64,000 nucleotides of DNA, taken from assembly GCA_947396885.1 (NCBI GenBank), contig OX377201.1:69724983-69788982 (forward strand), read 5' to 3'. Shown one piece after another: positions 21,967 to 33,250 of the stretch. Source of the stretch: Heligmosomoides polygyrus polygyrus (taxonomy: Eukaryota; Nematoda; Chromadorea; Rhabditida; Heligmosomidae). Position 1 is the stretch's first letter. Every line of letters begins with the position of its first letter. Position numbers and translations under genes: made by a program. The notes under the pieces are model-generated. The model ran no database searches, was not told the DNA's origin, and saw only the letters and a program-made list of their open reading frames with translations.

Positions 21967-22376
21967 TGCTTCGAGAACCATCTAGGAACGGTCCAGCAGT
22001 GTCACCTTGGGCGTAGGATTTCTAGGCTGACAGACTGAATATTTCTGTGGAAGTGTGGACCCACCACGGCTAATCAGTCATCTTATTATCATCTTAGATC
22101 TCAGAATGAATTCTGAGTACTAGTTTTGCTGATATAATGTAACTGCCAATGTTGGGTGTGCAGATATTTGTGCAATCACGCCGTTCATGATGTCACAGGT
22201 TTCTAAAAGTGTTGAGAGGAATCTCTTCTTTGGTGGGGAAATCATCTAGGTGGCTACTCCAGTTTTAGACTTCACCCGAGTCAGTTTTTTTTTAATGCGG
22301 ATCTGTAATTAACCCGGAGGGGCTGCTGCACCACCAATGTCCTCAATGATAGGATCATCGGCACTGTTGTACTTTC

Positions 22377-22616
22377 GGGACTCCAGAGGTCGAGGAGAGG
22401 TCGAAAAAAAATGTCGCCCAAACTTCACCTAGGGGGGTTATTTGGGGTGCTAATCACGTATCTGACATCTGTTTTTTTAAAATTTCTTCCGACTACGGTA
22501 GGCTACGGTAGGTACGGGTGACTAAATTCGTGATCACCACCCCAAATAACCCTCCTAGGGGAAGTTTGGGCGAAAAATTTTTTCGACCTCTCCTCGACCT
22601 CTGCAGTCCCGAAAGT
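22377..22616. repeat. palindromic foldback repeat, copy in arm 2
   Basis: Mirror of 7248-7496; halves begin GACTCCAGAGGTCGAGGAG and end with the complement near GACCTCTGCAGTCCC. A few substitutions separate the two copies. Confidence 0.75.
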
Positions 22617-22815
22617 ACAATAGAGCCGGATCATCTTCTGGTAACCCTTGGGGTGATCGCCGTTTGCGCGTTGACATTATTCAGCTATGATAAAAAGCAT
22701 GGACAGAGTATGTGCGTGTTTTTGTTTTACTTCGTAGCATTGCGAGCTTAGTAGTCTACACGTTTTTGCTATTTGTTTATTTATTCATTTATTTATTTGT
22801 CTATTAGAACTACAT

Positions 22816-23111
22816 TGGGCGCGTGTAGCGCAGTCGAAGGAGGCGCCACTGCCGCGTGCATCCGATACCAGGTTGCTGGTTCGGATTTCCCGCCCAGGCC
22901 AACCGAGCCTTCCATCCCTCCGGGGTCGGTGAATTGGTACCAGACTTGTCTGGGAAGGATAAAGCACTGACTTGTACATCGGCTGGCCACCGCAAGTCAT
23001 TGTATGGCCAAATACGCATTCAACACGCCTCCACGACATCCTGTAGAAGTAGAATGCGCTGGCGCATCCCAGAAGGGATTGAGTAACGCCGTCCTTTATC
23101 CTTTATCCTTT
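22816..23111 (+). mobile_element. tRNA-derived SINE, full length, with 14-bp target duplication
   Basis: The head GGGCGCGTGTAGCGCAGTCG is tRNA-like. A 3' tail of TTTATCC repeats ends the element. It is flanked by the identical 14-mer TATTAGAACTACAT at 22802-22815 and 23112-23125, and the mirrored arm 1 has a single copy of that word (near 7050) with no SINE, so both ends are exact. At 296 bp it fits a SINE transcribed by RNA polymerase III and moved by a non-LTR retrotransposon's enzymes; which one is unknown. Eight other copies or fragments of this family lie in the window. Confidence 0.9.
22826..22889 (+). promoter_or_regulatory. internal Pol III promoter (A and B boxes) of the SINE
   Basis: A-box-like TAGCGCAGTCGAAGG at 22826-22840 and B-box-like GGTTCGGATTTC at 22878-22889, spaced as in tRNA genes. 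Confidence 0.75.
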
Positions 23112-23133
23112 TATTAGAACTACATCCGTACGG

Positions 23134-23412
23134 TTGTGCCAACTCAATGCTTCTACTACAACACGAACGATACTGAGAAACACAAAAGAAAAAGTACTCA
23201 GTGGTCACAGATTCAACACTGCGAGAGCATTGAGAGAAAGGCTCACCATTAGTGAGGAAACGCGGCAAGGGGAGAGAGCCAGACGAACTGTAGGACAACC
23301 AACCCACGAGCAACATATTCCCGCAAAATGTTTCATATTAACCTCCCGACGCACTCAACGTTCCTGGCTTGATCATTCCTCTGGGCGCGAACAACGTGCA
23401 AGAATTGAATGA
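23134..23412 (+). CDS. hypothetical protein, 92 aa, low support
   Basis: Mirror of the frame at 6759-7088 without its first residues. It begins MCQLNASTTTRTILRN just downstream of the SINE. No domain recognised; similarity to the other arm may be only duplication. Confidence 0.15.
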   Translation: MCQLNASTTTRTILRNTKEKVLSGHRFNTARALRERLTISEETRQGERARRTVGQPTHEQHIPAKCFILTSRRTQRSWLDHSSGREQRARIE

Positions 23413-24289
23413 ATAAACAGTGAAGAGAGAACTTGCCTATACGCGAAGATTTTTTTGCGCTTCTTGATTTCCGTCTGAACTCTTTGTCATGTCTGCCAAA
23501 ATTTGGTTATCTGAAGGCGTTCATCCTCCATTGAAATCCGACATAAGCCGTTCTATTGAATATATCTCTTATCGTTAGTTTTGCTTGTACATGATCATGC
23601 AGCTGGAACAGTGCGCTGGTTCCTCCCTGTGGAAGCCTTCCATTTCCAAAATGGCCAGACAGGTGTTGCCGCCGTCCTAAAAACAGTCCGGCAAGCCGCT
23701 CCCCGAGCGATGTGCCCATCAGGTCATCAAAGTTGCCGCCGAGTCAATTCTCATCCCGGACAATCATATCGACGGTGTAAAAGCACGTCGAAACATCTGA
23801 GTCGGACTGGTCAGAGCAGAGCAGCCTGCTGCAGCGCAGTGCGGCAGCCGCTCTCCGCGAAGGCGAATCCATAGAGGGCAGGCGGCGCTGCAAATCCCTG
23901 ATCGCAGCCATCGACTTCAGACAGGCATAATGAGTGCAAGTGGAGGTCGGCGTAACAAAAGCACAGGAGCGAGAGTGGAATTAGGAGCAAACGTTAAAGT
24001 TGCGACAGGCACGACAACGAAACAAAACAAGAGCAAGGTATTAGGCTTCCTTAGAACACCTGTCGGACTTTTTGAATTGCCTTGAAGTGCTCTTTAAACT
24101 TAATATCTTTCTTTGAAAACTTGAGAAATTCAGGACTTGCCGATTAGTGAAAAATGTAGATCTCGTATTACTTCTAGCTCCGTCCACCGAGCTATCCTTC
24201 AAGATTTTCGTGATTGAGCGCTATCCCTGCCAGAGGATGTTTCCCAACGCGAGCGGTGGATAGTTACGCTGTGTTGAGCATCAACAGCA

Positions 24290-24715
24290 GTGATCCCTGG
24301 CGTATTCAAGGAACCACACGGCCACGTAGTTGGCAATAAATTTGCGGCCGGTTCTAGCGACACGCTGGCGCGGTTGTCATCCGAACAAAAATTGCGATTT
24401 ATTCGAGTTCTGAAGAACGGAGCGTCGCGTATCGAACTGTTCCTGAGTTTCAGAGTATCGATTTCAGAGTGCCCACCTCTCTGGAGCATTCCGAAGAAGG
24501 CGCAGGAGATGGCTAACGGCCTGGTGCTGTTGCCGGTGGGCGGTTTTCAGCGTTGGCAGTTCGGGAGCAGGACGGGTTTAATGAGAACCACATGCGGATT
24601 CTTTATAGGCAAGGATCCGACACAGATGCATATACACGCCGCGCCTCGTGCCCGGCAAGACGACCCTGTACGCCGGCTTCGCGAGGAGAAGCACCACCGC
24701 CGACAGCTTCAATAA
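24290..24715 (+). CDS. hypothetical protein, 141 aa, mirror copy
   Basis: Same length as the frame at 5456-5881, with two substitutions. A Trp/Gly segment (LWSIPKKAQEMANGLVLLPV, then GGFQRW) follows a Leu/Phe-rich stretch (RVLKNGASRIELFLSF). No known domain recognised. No nearby splice or promoter evidence that I can support. Confidence 0.25.
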   Translation: MIPGVFKEPHGHVVGNKFAAGSSDTLARLSSEQKLRFIRVLKNGASRIELFLSFRVSISECPPLWSIPKKAQEMANGLVLLPVGGFQRWQFGSRTGLMRTTCGFFIGKDPTQMHIHAAPRARQDDPVRRLREEKHHRRQLQ

Positions 24716-26449
24716 CTCGGCCTCAACGAGGCCTCGAGGTTTGACTGCAAAGTGCAATCGTCAAATGCTTTATTCCTTATGTTTTCCTCGTTCTCCTCTG
24801 CTTCAAAAATTCGTCGCAGTATTCTTATCTATTGCTACTATTCCGAAGACGCACCCAAGTTGCCTCCTCATCCTCCAATCGCATTATCAATTTTGAAGCC
24901 ATTAGCTATGAATAGTTAAAATTGACTGGGGTAGCCGCAGTAATAATTTCCCTGCGAGTAGCTCCCAACCTCTCTGTATATTGCGCCACACGAGGTTTTT
25001 TTTTGTGTGTAGGTGGACGTTTTATTCCCTGGTCCTGCTGAGTAAAGCGTCCATCTAACAACCTCGTGTGGTTCAATGTACTAACATAACAATTAACCAA
25101 CCAGTGTTCTAGCACAAAGATGGTCTAAAAAGAACAGGTACCTACCAGAGGTCGTCGTTCAACCACATGTTTTCTTTGTTGATACAGAATCTTTACGAAC
25201 AATGTGAAACTCCCATTTCCTTTCACAATTTCGAGAGCAAGTTGTTGATTGTCCTTCATGGCATGAATTCGTCAGACCAGTTTCAAAGGTCCGAGAGATC
25301 GAGATGAATCCTCCGGATTCTTAACTTGCGATTAGGCAGGGAAAAGACCCTGTTTCTCAAAGTGGAGAAAATTTGAAAATGCGCTAACCTATCTCCTAAA
25401 GTAAGTTCTGTAACAATGAATTCTTATCAGCGTCGCTATTTACCTACTTAGCTAAACCTTTGTTTCCGGAATTCAGCGCCTATCTACTGTCCAGTAATTC
25501 ACCGCATCTCTGTGACGAATTAATTTCGCACATGCATAACTCAGGTGAGAATTAGCTGACCACATGTGGCCATAGTATTCTAGCTACTCAATGATACCCC
25601 ACAGGGTGTGCCATTATTATTTTGGTTTGCAAAGCGCTCTGTATGTGCCCATTTCCGTCCGTATTTTTTGGGGAACGCACATTTTTCTCAATTGCCCTGG
25701 ATGCAGATGAAATAAGAATAGTTCTGCTATGAGGAGATGTTACACGCAGATTTGTTGATAGCAGGAAGCCGGAGCCTATCCTTATAGGATTCTCCCCTGC
25801 TTTTATATGTTGATTTTCAATTTAATCTGTCAAATCTTCCCGCTCTGTCACACACGACCGCAAACTATTCCTTATTTCACCCAGAACGTTTTCGAGTAAT
25901 TTTGATAGACTCTTACGTTTCAAAATAATGAAGCAATCTTTTGTACCCATCGGACGTTTCTTATCTGGATCAATTGCTCAAGCCTTTTCTAATCCATGCT
26001 GAAGTTGTGCCAGTTTGGTTCCCATTCCTTAAAGTGATGGCTGTTATACCTATCAAATGATGCGGATGATCTGAGAGAGGGGCAAGTGTACGATGTCGCG
26101 AATTCAATTGAGTGAGTTCTCCATTCTCCATCGGGTGCAGCATGCTTTGGTCGCACATCCGAGTTTCTCTTCAGTGATCCGAAACACGATTATTCTTGTA
26201 CTTTCGTGGAGTGGATCGAGGGAGAGGGGATCGGCGGGCAATCCGATCCCTTTAGCACCATGTTGGAGCAGAGTCAGTCCGAGATTCATCCACCTGGATG
26301 AGTCGGGGAAGCACTGCCCCATGTCACTGGGTTAGTGCGTGCTTGGTGGACATGTGGCTGTTCATGCAGGGAGGTGTCGCCCGTTTTGCGCTCCTAAGGC
26401 TCCCAAGACCCGTATGCTCCTCGCAGGTGATCTTTCGCCCCTTTCCCAC

Positions 26450-26520
26450 TGCCCAAGTTTCCCACTTGTTACACAATGCAAGAAGAACTGTGGAATCGAA
26501 TAGATTAGCCCGCGGTAAGC
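26450..26520 (-). pseudogene. RTE C-terminal scrap, mirror copy
   Basis: On the minus strand reads RANLFDSTVLLALCNKWETW, identical to the scrap at 3678-3760. Too short to say more. Confidence 0.5.
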
Positions 26521-27079
26521 GTTCTGGGGCGCTTAACGACACTCCTGATGGTGCAGTTCAAACGGATTTCCTCCTTCTTTTGTGAGCTTCAGTTCACTTC
26601 TCATTTTGCGGTGCGAAGCCGATCGGCAAATTTGTTTACCAGCTTCGTCTAGAAAGGCTTCACGCAAGATATACGGGGACAAACTTATTCCTTCTCGAAC
26701 CTCGACTTCCACTACTCGAACGAGAAGTCATTTCAACTCTGTCAATCTTCCCACGGTTTCTTGATGTGCGCGTAACTACCGGCAACTCTCATGTAATTCA
26801 ACGAACTCATCAGTTTCTATTTGTTACTCAAATGTTAGGGTGTGCTGGGAGATTCCGGACTTTTCTGCCGAGGTTCATCATGTGCTTCGATAGATTTGAT
26901 AAGTTGACAGCAAGTGAATATGTGGTCCCATGTGCAAAGCTTCCGCCAAACGGTTGTGCGATGTTTTATTATTCTGATACCTGACGAGGTATATCTAGAA
27001 AATACCTTACAAGCAGCAGCTGCCTTTCATCTTTCACCTTTACCTTACCTTACAAATATAAACGCAAAAAATTAAGGTC

Positions 27080-27265
27080 GGCGTCAGTGAAGCAGGATGC
27101 TCCAAGCATTGTGCTTCTTCGTGAACGCATCTTCAATGCCCGCACAATGACTTGGTCCAGCACATGGACAACTCAGTGTATGACCCTCACAGGCAAGGGG
27201 TACGAATTTACCGACTCCATAGGCATTGAAGTCTTGGCCGGCACAGGCACGACCCGAAAGCAGGG
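27080..27265 (-). mobile_element. old diverged SINE copy, mirror
   Basis: Minus-strand counterpart of 2920-3110 with the GAGTCGGTAAATTCGTACC block and terminal TGACGCCG. A C-run at about 27306-27318 lies just outside, mirrored by the G-run at 2870-2880. Confidence 0.5.
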
Positions 27266-27508
27266 TCAAGCGTGGGGTTCGTTTTTTGCCAACACATTAC
27301 GACCACCCCCCCCCCCTTCCGGAGCGGATTTGTTAGAACCTCCCTCCCTCTCTCCACCGCTGCTTTATTTCGAATATGTCTTGCCTTTTTCAATGCTTTG
27401 TGTGACGTTTGTATATCTTAATAAGTCGTTCTTTCTAGCTATGGCATCGATGTTGAAAAGAATCGTATGCAGATTGGTTCACAGAAGAAGACAGTTATGT
27501 TATGAGAA

Positions 27509-29517
27509 TCACCTGTATAACCTGTCGTCCCGTTGATCATCGAATTGCTCGAGCGGGTGCCAGCAGCGTCTCCATTCGTCCCTGTCGCGTGCCAGAGTGG
27601 TCCAATGGATCCTCCTCGCTCGAGGGACACGAAGAGCGTCATATCGGTCGTTCAGGGCTTTAACGAAGAAGTCCGACCAACGCGTTGGTGGGCGTCCTGG
27701 TGTTCTTTTGACATCCCGCGGAATCCAGTCGGTGATGGCTCTTGTCCAGCGGGTGTCTGCGAAGCGCATTACGTGGCCGGCCCACCTAATTTTCGACAAC
27801 TTGGCCCACGCGACAGCGTCTCTGATCTTCGAACGTCGGCGAAGCTCGGAACTCCGGAGGTCTTCTCCCACTTGCGTGAGTCGTGTCACTCCGAGCATCG
27901 TCCTTTCGATTCCACGCTGCGCGACGCTGATCGCGTGTTCATCCTGCTTTCGTATAGCCCAGGTCTCTGAGGCGTATGTTAGGCCAGGAAGAACAGTGGA
28001 GTCGAATAGGTGGGCACGGAGTCGGACGTTCTTCGTCTTCCTCGCGACTTCTTCGACGCTCTTGAAAGCTCCCCAAGCCGCTCTCTTCCTCCTGCTCAGC
28101 TCTGGTGCTAGGTCGTTGGCCATGTTGACTTCGCGACCCAGATACACATAGCTGGAGCATTCGGAGACGTTCGTTCCGTTGAGCGAGAATGGGGCATCAG
28201 AAACCCATCCGTTCCTCATGAACATCGTCTTCGTAAGATTCAGCTGCAGTCCAACGTTCCCACATACACGATCGAAGTCGGCCAGCATTCGCTCCGCCTG
28301 GCTGATGTTCGGTGTTATGAGCACGATGTCGTCAGCGAAGCGAAGATGGTGCAGTTGCCAGCCGTCGACCTTCACTACCATGTCTTCCCATTCTAGTTCG
28401 CGCATGACGTTTTCGAGAGTGGCGCTGAAGAGCTTCGGGGATATGGTATCCCCTTGCCGAACCCCTCTCTTCACGTCGACGACGACGTCGTTGTAGAATG
28501 GTGAGATCTTGGTCGTGAATCCACTGTACAGCTCTCGAAGGACTCTGATGTACTGAGTAGGAACGCCCTGAGTGAGCAGGGCTTCGATGACCGCTTCAGT
28601 TTCGACAGAGTCGCATGCCTTCTTCAGGTCGATGAACGTAAGGCAAAGCGGCAGCTTGTACTCTTGCGACACTTCGATGAGCTTCGTAATGGTGTGTATG
28701 TGGTCGATCGTGCTGAATCCTCTCCGAAATCCTGCTTGTTCGCATGGCTGTCCTTCATCCAGTGTTCGGCCAATCCTATTCAGGATAACTCGAGTGAACA
28801 GCTTGTAGACTACGGACAACAGGCAGATCGGGCGATAGTTGCCAATGTCGTGCACGTCTCCCTTCTTGTACAGCAAAACGGTCTTGCTGGTCTTCCACTG
28901 AGATGGAACCTTGCATTCAGACAGGTAGCGTGTAAAGAGCCGCGCCAAGGTGTTGATGAGCGCTGGCGGGAGGTTCTTCTGGTGTTCAGCTCTGATCCTG
29001 TCAGAACCGGGTGCTGTACGTTTCTTCACCGACGAGATGGCTGTCGGATTTCGGAAGAGAGAACAGAGGGGACGACGTATCCATCCTGCGGAAGATGGCA
29101 TGGGGGCAGGTGGACGTGGCTATCGAAGAGATCGGAGTAGAAGTCGTGGATGACTTTCTCCATGGTCCTTCTGGAAGAGGTGATGGTTCCGTCAGGACAT
29201 CGGAGAGCGGTCATCTTGGTCTTGAAGTTGGCGAAGTTCCGGCGGGCATTGCGGATGCTCAGCCCTGTCTCTGCTGCTTCAGCCAACACCTCCGCCCTTC
29301 TCTCCTTGAGATCTTCCTTTATCGCCGCTCTGCATAGCCTTGCAAGCTCGGACGTCAGTTGGTAGTTGCCTGACGCTCGTGCTGCTCCACGCTGGCGTAT
29401 CAGCTCGAGAGTTTCCGGAGACAGGCGTCTCTTGGTGGTCTTCAAGCTCTCGGCTCCCTTAGCACTATCGTGGAGATGGTGCACGAAGCGGTCGTATTCC
29501 TCGTCGACGTTGTCCAT
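27509..29517 (-). pseudogene. RTE reverse transcriptase
   Basis: Frame 29517-29026 covers the linker and N-terminal RT region (RNARRNFANFKTKMTALRCP); a frameshift then leads to the 530-residue frame 29101-27509. Motifs in the latter: GNYRPICLLSVVYKLFTRVI (about 87-106), FIDLKKACDSV (156-166, with Cys where Phe is usual), GVRQGDTISPKLF (213-225) and the catalytic FADD (255-258). A C-terminal region with LFDSTVLPGLTYASETWA and RWAGHVMRF follows. It would copy RTE RNA at the nicked target. The terminal TGA is completed by the first base of the target-site duplication, so the element supplies almost no 3' untranslated region. Confidence 0.88.
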
Positions 29518-30930
29518 GACGGCATCTTCCTAAAGGCCGGCAAGAGAGGTGTAGAGGTCCCAGTTGATGGCCGTTCTGGGACTCCTCTTCTTGAACTTCG
29601 CGGCCTTCTCTCCTTGACGCGAAAAGCGGAACCTCGCGCGAAGGAGGCGGTGGTCCGATCCCGTGTAGAACTTGGGGACAACGGAGACATCGGTCAGGCA
29701 ATACTTGCGATTGAAGATGATGTGGTCGATCTCGTTGTGGAACTGGCCACCGGGAGATTCCCAGGTCCATCGTAGGGAGGGAGGCTTCTGGAACTGCGAG
29801 TTTCCATGGATGGTCTTGGTCGACATGATAAACTCAGACAGCCTTTCACCTTGCTCGTTCCACTCCAAACCGTGGGTTCCTATAGGAAGTTCTTCCGGCG
29901 ACCTTCGCGGTCTGATCGTTGGCGTTGAAGTCGCCGACGATCACCTTGTAGAAGGTGTGATCTTCCTTATAGAACTTCTCCAGCTCCACGTAGAAGGCTT
30001 CGACCTCTTCGTCGTCGTAGTCGGATGTTGGGGTATACGCGACGAACACAGTCAAAGCTGGCACGGAACCACATCGCTTCAGTCGCAGACGTCCGATTCG
30101 GCTTGTCACAGACTCGTACGAATCGATGTTCATGGCCAAGTGCGTGTTGACGAGCACACCAACGCCGCCTACTCCCCTGCTGTCGCATGTTCCGAGGAAC
30201 AGTTCTTCTCCGGAGTCGTAGGCGGCGTGTAGGGGGTGGTGTCTTCTCATCTCGGTCAGTCCGATGACGTCGTACTTGATCTTCCTGGCTTGCATCATCA
30301 GGTCCTCGACGGATGCTTCCGATGCAAGCGTGCGGGCGTTGTAAGTACAGATCGTCATCCTAGTCCTTCTCAATTTGCGCAGCCTGGTTAGGCCCTGAGA
30401 TTTTAGCAGCCTCTCCGTACTCGTCCTTCCCATCGCTGCAGAAATGGGGGCTCTTTCCGGGTCAGGGGAATGAGGTCCTTTAGTGCTGCTGTTTTTGACT
30501 TGAGTACACACGGGTAGCTAGTCGGGCTCTGTCGTGCGGGCGAAGAACTCCGGGCAGCTAGCGAGACTGGCCGAAGGGACGGGGCGAGACTTTTGAGGCG
30601 GCCTCGAATCGCCTTACGATGTACTCCCAGTCTATCGAGTGCAAGCTTTTGGCCGAGCCGACACAGTTACAATCCGCACTGTCACGGACACATCCGCGCA
30701 CAATGTGCACGTACATCCTACGCACAAGGAACGTGTCGACCCGACACAGCAGGAGCAAGGAGTCCATCCCCTGCATCCCACCTGCGTCTCTGGGCAGTAC
30801 ACGGTAGCATTTGGTTCGCGTTTAATTCCCCTATCCACCACCCGGGGACGCGCCCTGGCCCTGCAACAAGCGGCCTGAGATCCCTCTTAACAAGAGAGCC
30901 CGAAGGCTCTCTATCGAGGGAGATCCGTGG
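27510..30930 (-). mobile_element. RTE-clade non-LTR retrotransposon, near full length
   Basis: This is a 3.42-kb insertion encoding an apurinic-type endonuclease and a reverse transcriptase. Junctions are defined by the empty site in arm 1 (near 2671-2686, reading GTTATTCTCATAAC on the plus strand): ATTC (minus-strand sense) is duplicated on both sides. The length and two-domain architecture suit the RTE clade. The 5' region (30512-30930) is noncoding and ends in a strong hairpin. Reading frame damage (two frameshifts and one stop) makes this copy inactive. Confidence 0.88.
29530..30511 (-). pseudogene. RTE endonuclease domain (frameshifted)
   Basis: The frame 30511-29846 has [10 protein letters not shown] (residues about 53-62), the catalytic-glutamate motif GLTEMRRH (84-91), GVGVLVN and VIVGDFNAND. 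The domain continues in another frame (29868-29530) with the closing GSDHRLLRARF motif. The enzyme nicks chromosomal DNA to prime reverse transcription. A frameshift near 29850-29870 separates the halves, and the second half ends in an in-frame TAG at about 29530. All expected APE-type motifs are otherwise present. Confidence 0.85.
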
Positions 30931-31785
30931 GAATAACAATTTTCAAATACTGACTGTTCTACATTCGAAAGTAAAGATTGCCTGCGAGCTGATTTCGAAT
31001 CAACCACGAAGGCTTAATTTCTACAGATTTTCTCAGGATGTCATGGACACGACACACTTTTCTGCCTGAAGAAGCGACATCTGCGTCCGAAATTGTTCTC
31101 TGATATTTTATTGTATGGTATTTCGAGTCTTATTTGCTAAAGACGGCCTAAGTGCTCGATATTCTTTAATATAGAAGATCGTTCCAAAAAAAATGGTTTT
31201 AGCACTGTATGTCAAGCGGGCTCGAAATTTCATACGATACAGTTCATTTTCTTTTTCTGTTATTTTCTTCAGAAGAGCGAAAATTGCTTTCGTGACAAGT
31301 TCATCTTTTGCTTGCTACTCTATTCAAAGAGCGCTTCAAAAAATTCTTTTAGGGAAAGCATTTGAGTCTTCGTTAGCAGTATATAATTTTAGCTTTAAAT
31401 GAAGGAGTCGCTAAAGTTAAACAACATAGGTTTTAATTTTAAACAATACAAACGTTTAATGGAAATTTTACGCAGTACAATTTCAGAATACGATTTCAGA
31501 CGCAGACGTCGCTCCTTCAGGTAGAAAAGTGTGTCGTGTCCATGACATCCTGGAAAAATCCGTAGAGATTGAGCCTTCGTGATTGAATCGAAATTTACTT
31601 GCAGAGATTTTTTACTTTCGAATGTAGAAGAATCAGTTTTCAAACCTTTAAGGAATTTTATTGCCATGGTATAACTGTGCTCTTCAATAAACGAAGCCGA
31701 GCTTGACGCTTTTCAATATCGAAGCACACCTAGAAAGAACAACTTAATAAGAGATACAAACATCACATAAGAAGTGAAAAAATAC

Positions 31786-31985
31786 GAGACAATCCTCTGC
31801 CAAAACCAAGAGGGAGTACGACCCTCCCCCGAAACGAGGTGGCAGTCCGACCCTTCCCTCCACCACTCCTTCGATTCTTGGTCATCAGCCGTGGTCCTGC
31901 CCGAAATCTCGAGCCTCGGGGTGCCCTTGACAGTTGACGCCTCGGCACCGCAATATGCCTTGCAAAATGTTGTGTACTGCATGTG
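31786..31985. other. unassigned spacer
   Basis: C-rich 200-bp stretch between the foldback element and the CR1 tail; nothing recognised. Confidence 0.4.
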
Positions 31986-31990
31986 TGGGT

Positions 31991-32061
<71 letters not shown>

Positions 32062-33250
32062 GACGTGCAAATAGTTACAATTGAACGCAGTGAAAACACA
32101 AAACACTCAACAACAGGAAAAACAACGCTACAACACAATGCATAGTAACTGCTTAGTTACTCTAGGAGATACCTGTCCACGAGCCTCTTAAACTGAGCTA
32201 ATGAAATAGGGAATGCATTTTTTTAGAGTGTTAGAAACTCAGAGCCGGCCCTTTGGTAAAAAAGGAAGCACGGATGGAGCTCTTATCCTTAGAGAAATGG
32301 ATTTTCCTCTGGCTATCTCTTGTGTTAGAATTTGCTAGCGTGTAGAACTCACCAAGTTTTAGTGCTACCAGCTCGATAATCGTTTTGAAAATCATCAGCA
32401 GGTCATCCCGTTTCCTACGAGTCTCAAGACTGGAGATGTTGAAAATTTGGTTGCGTTTACACGCTGAAGGAATGGTGGTGTAATCCTAGCCATGTAAGCG
32501 TATCCAGAGCTTTCTAGTGAAACCATTTTGAACTGCCTTAGGCCTTTTTACACTATCTTCAAGTGGGGACTAAAAACCGTGGTACTTATTCTAGTACAGG
32601 GCGAACGTATGATTTATATGCTATCAAAAGTGTGGTAGTGATTTTATAGACAAGGATTTAAACATGTTGTAAACAGTTCTCTCAGCCTTCTTTGCGATGC
32701 CTTCACAGTGGTCAGTGAAAGTGAGTTTTTTTTTGTCTATAATAAATCCCAGATCTCGTAACGTATCTACACTAACTCTACAGGTTCCACCAAGCATGTA
32801 GTTGCATGTATCTGGCTGACTTCGAGTTACCAAGATGAAGAAGTTTGGTTTTTGAAGCAGATAGAGTTAGTTTCCATTTGTCAGACCACTCATCAATCTC
32901 TTTAATGGCGCCTTGTAAAGCCAAGCAATCTTCTGGTTTGCTAATATTTCTGTATAGTTTTACGTCATCAGCAAATATATACGCTTCGCGTTGAATTTTT
33001 CTATTTGATCTGGAGGTCAGAAGTGTAGATAATAAAGAGAACTGATGATATTACCCCACTCTGAGGTACTCCACTGGTTACTCTATGCGTATCCGAAAAG
33101 CAATCTTTCACTTGGAAGGTTCTGTCCATGATAAAACTTTTTATCCACGCAATAATTCGATGATGCAGTCCAACGGTTTGAAGTTTTTCGACCATTTATT
33201 TAAACGGTACTTTGTCAAACGCCTTGCTAAATTCGAGGTAGATCTTTATC
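31986..33250 (-). pseudogene. CR1-like retrotransposon, 5' truncated, with tetranucleotide tail
   Basis: Minus-strand frames give RT motif HRVTSGVPQSGVISSVLFII (33060-33000), a YIFADDVKLYRN-like segment at about 32985-32945 (the polymerase YADD box), then LRDLGFIIDKKLTF-like sequence (32780-32700) and the C-terminal FKRLVDRYLLE region near 32180. Stops and shifts break it. The 5' end is cut at about 33250. The 3' end has a (TTTA)n tail on the plus strand, consistent with a 3' microsatellite tail. Confidence 0.75.
31990..32061. repeat. (TTTA)n microsatellite, 72 bp
   Basis: Eighteen uninterrupted tetranucleotide units at the 3' end of the minus-strand CR1-like remnant. Confidence 0.9.

Larger units (their letters stand above)
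21967..31580. repeat. arm 2 of the large inverted repeat, with nested insertions
   Basis: Reverse complement of 2020-7888. Relative to arm 1 it contains two extra pieces, each bounded by a target duplication: a SINE (22816-23111) and an RTE element (27510-30930). All other marker features (palindrome, 141-aa frame, RTE scrap, old SINE, foldback element) keep mirrored order. Confidence 0.85.
27395..31785. repeat. foldback element copy 2, split by an RTE insertion
   Basis: The left arm is 27395-27509 plus 30931-31130; the right arm is about 31440-31785 and is its inverted complement with perhaps 75-80% similarity by eye. Between the arms is about 300 bp of AT-rich noncoding sequence. With the RTE removed the element is about 970 bp. 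Arm 1 of the large inverted repeat shows the same element without the RTE. Confidence 0.75.

Noticed and set aside
27533..29337. Long plus-strand open frames (up to 184 aa) over the RTE
   Set aside because: They are antisense to the RT and endonuclease frames, which carry clear motifs; the plus frames show none.
31990..32061. CRISPR-like or satellite array
   Set aside because: A simple TTTA tetranucleotide run at a retrotransposon 3' end, with no spacers.
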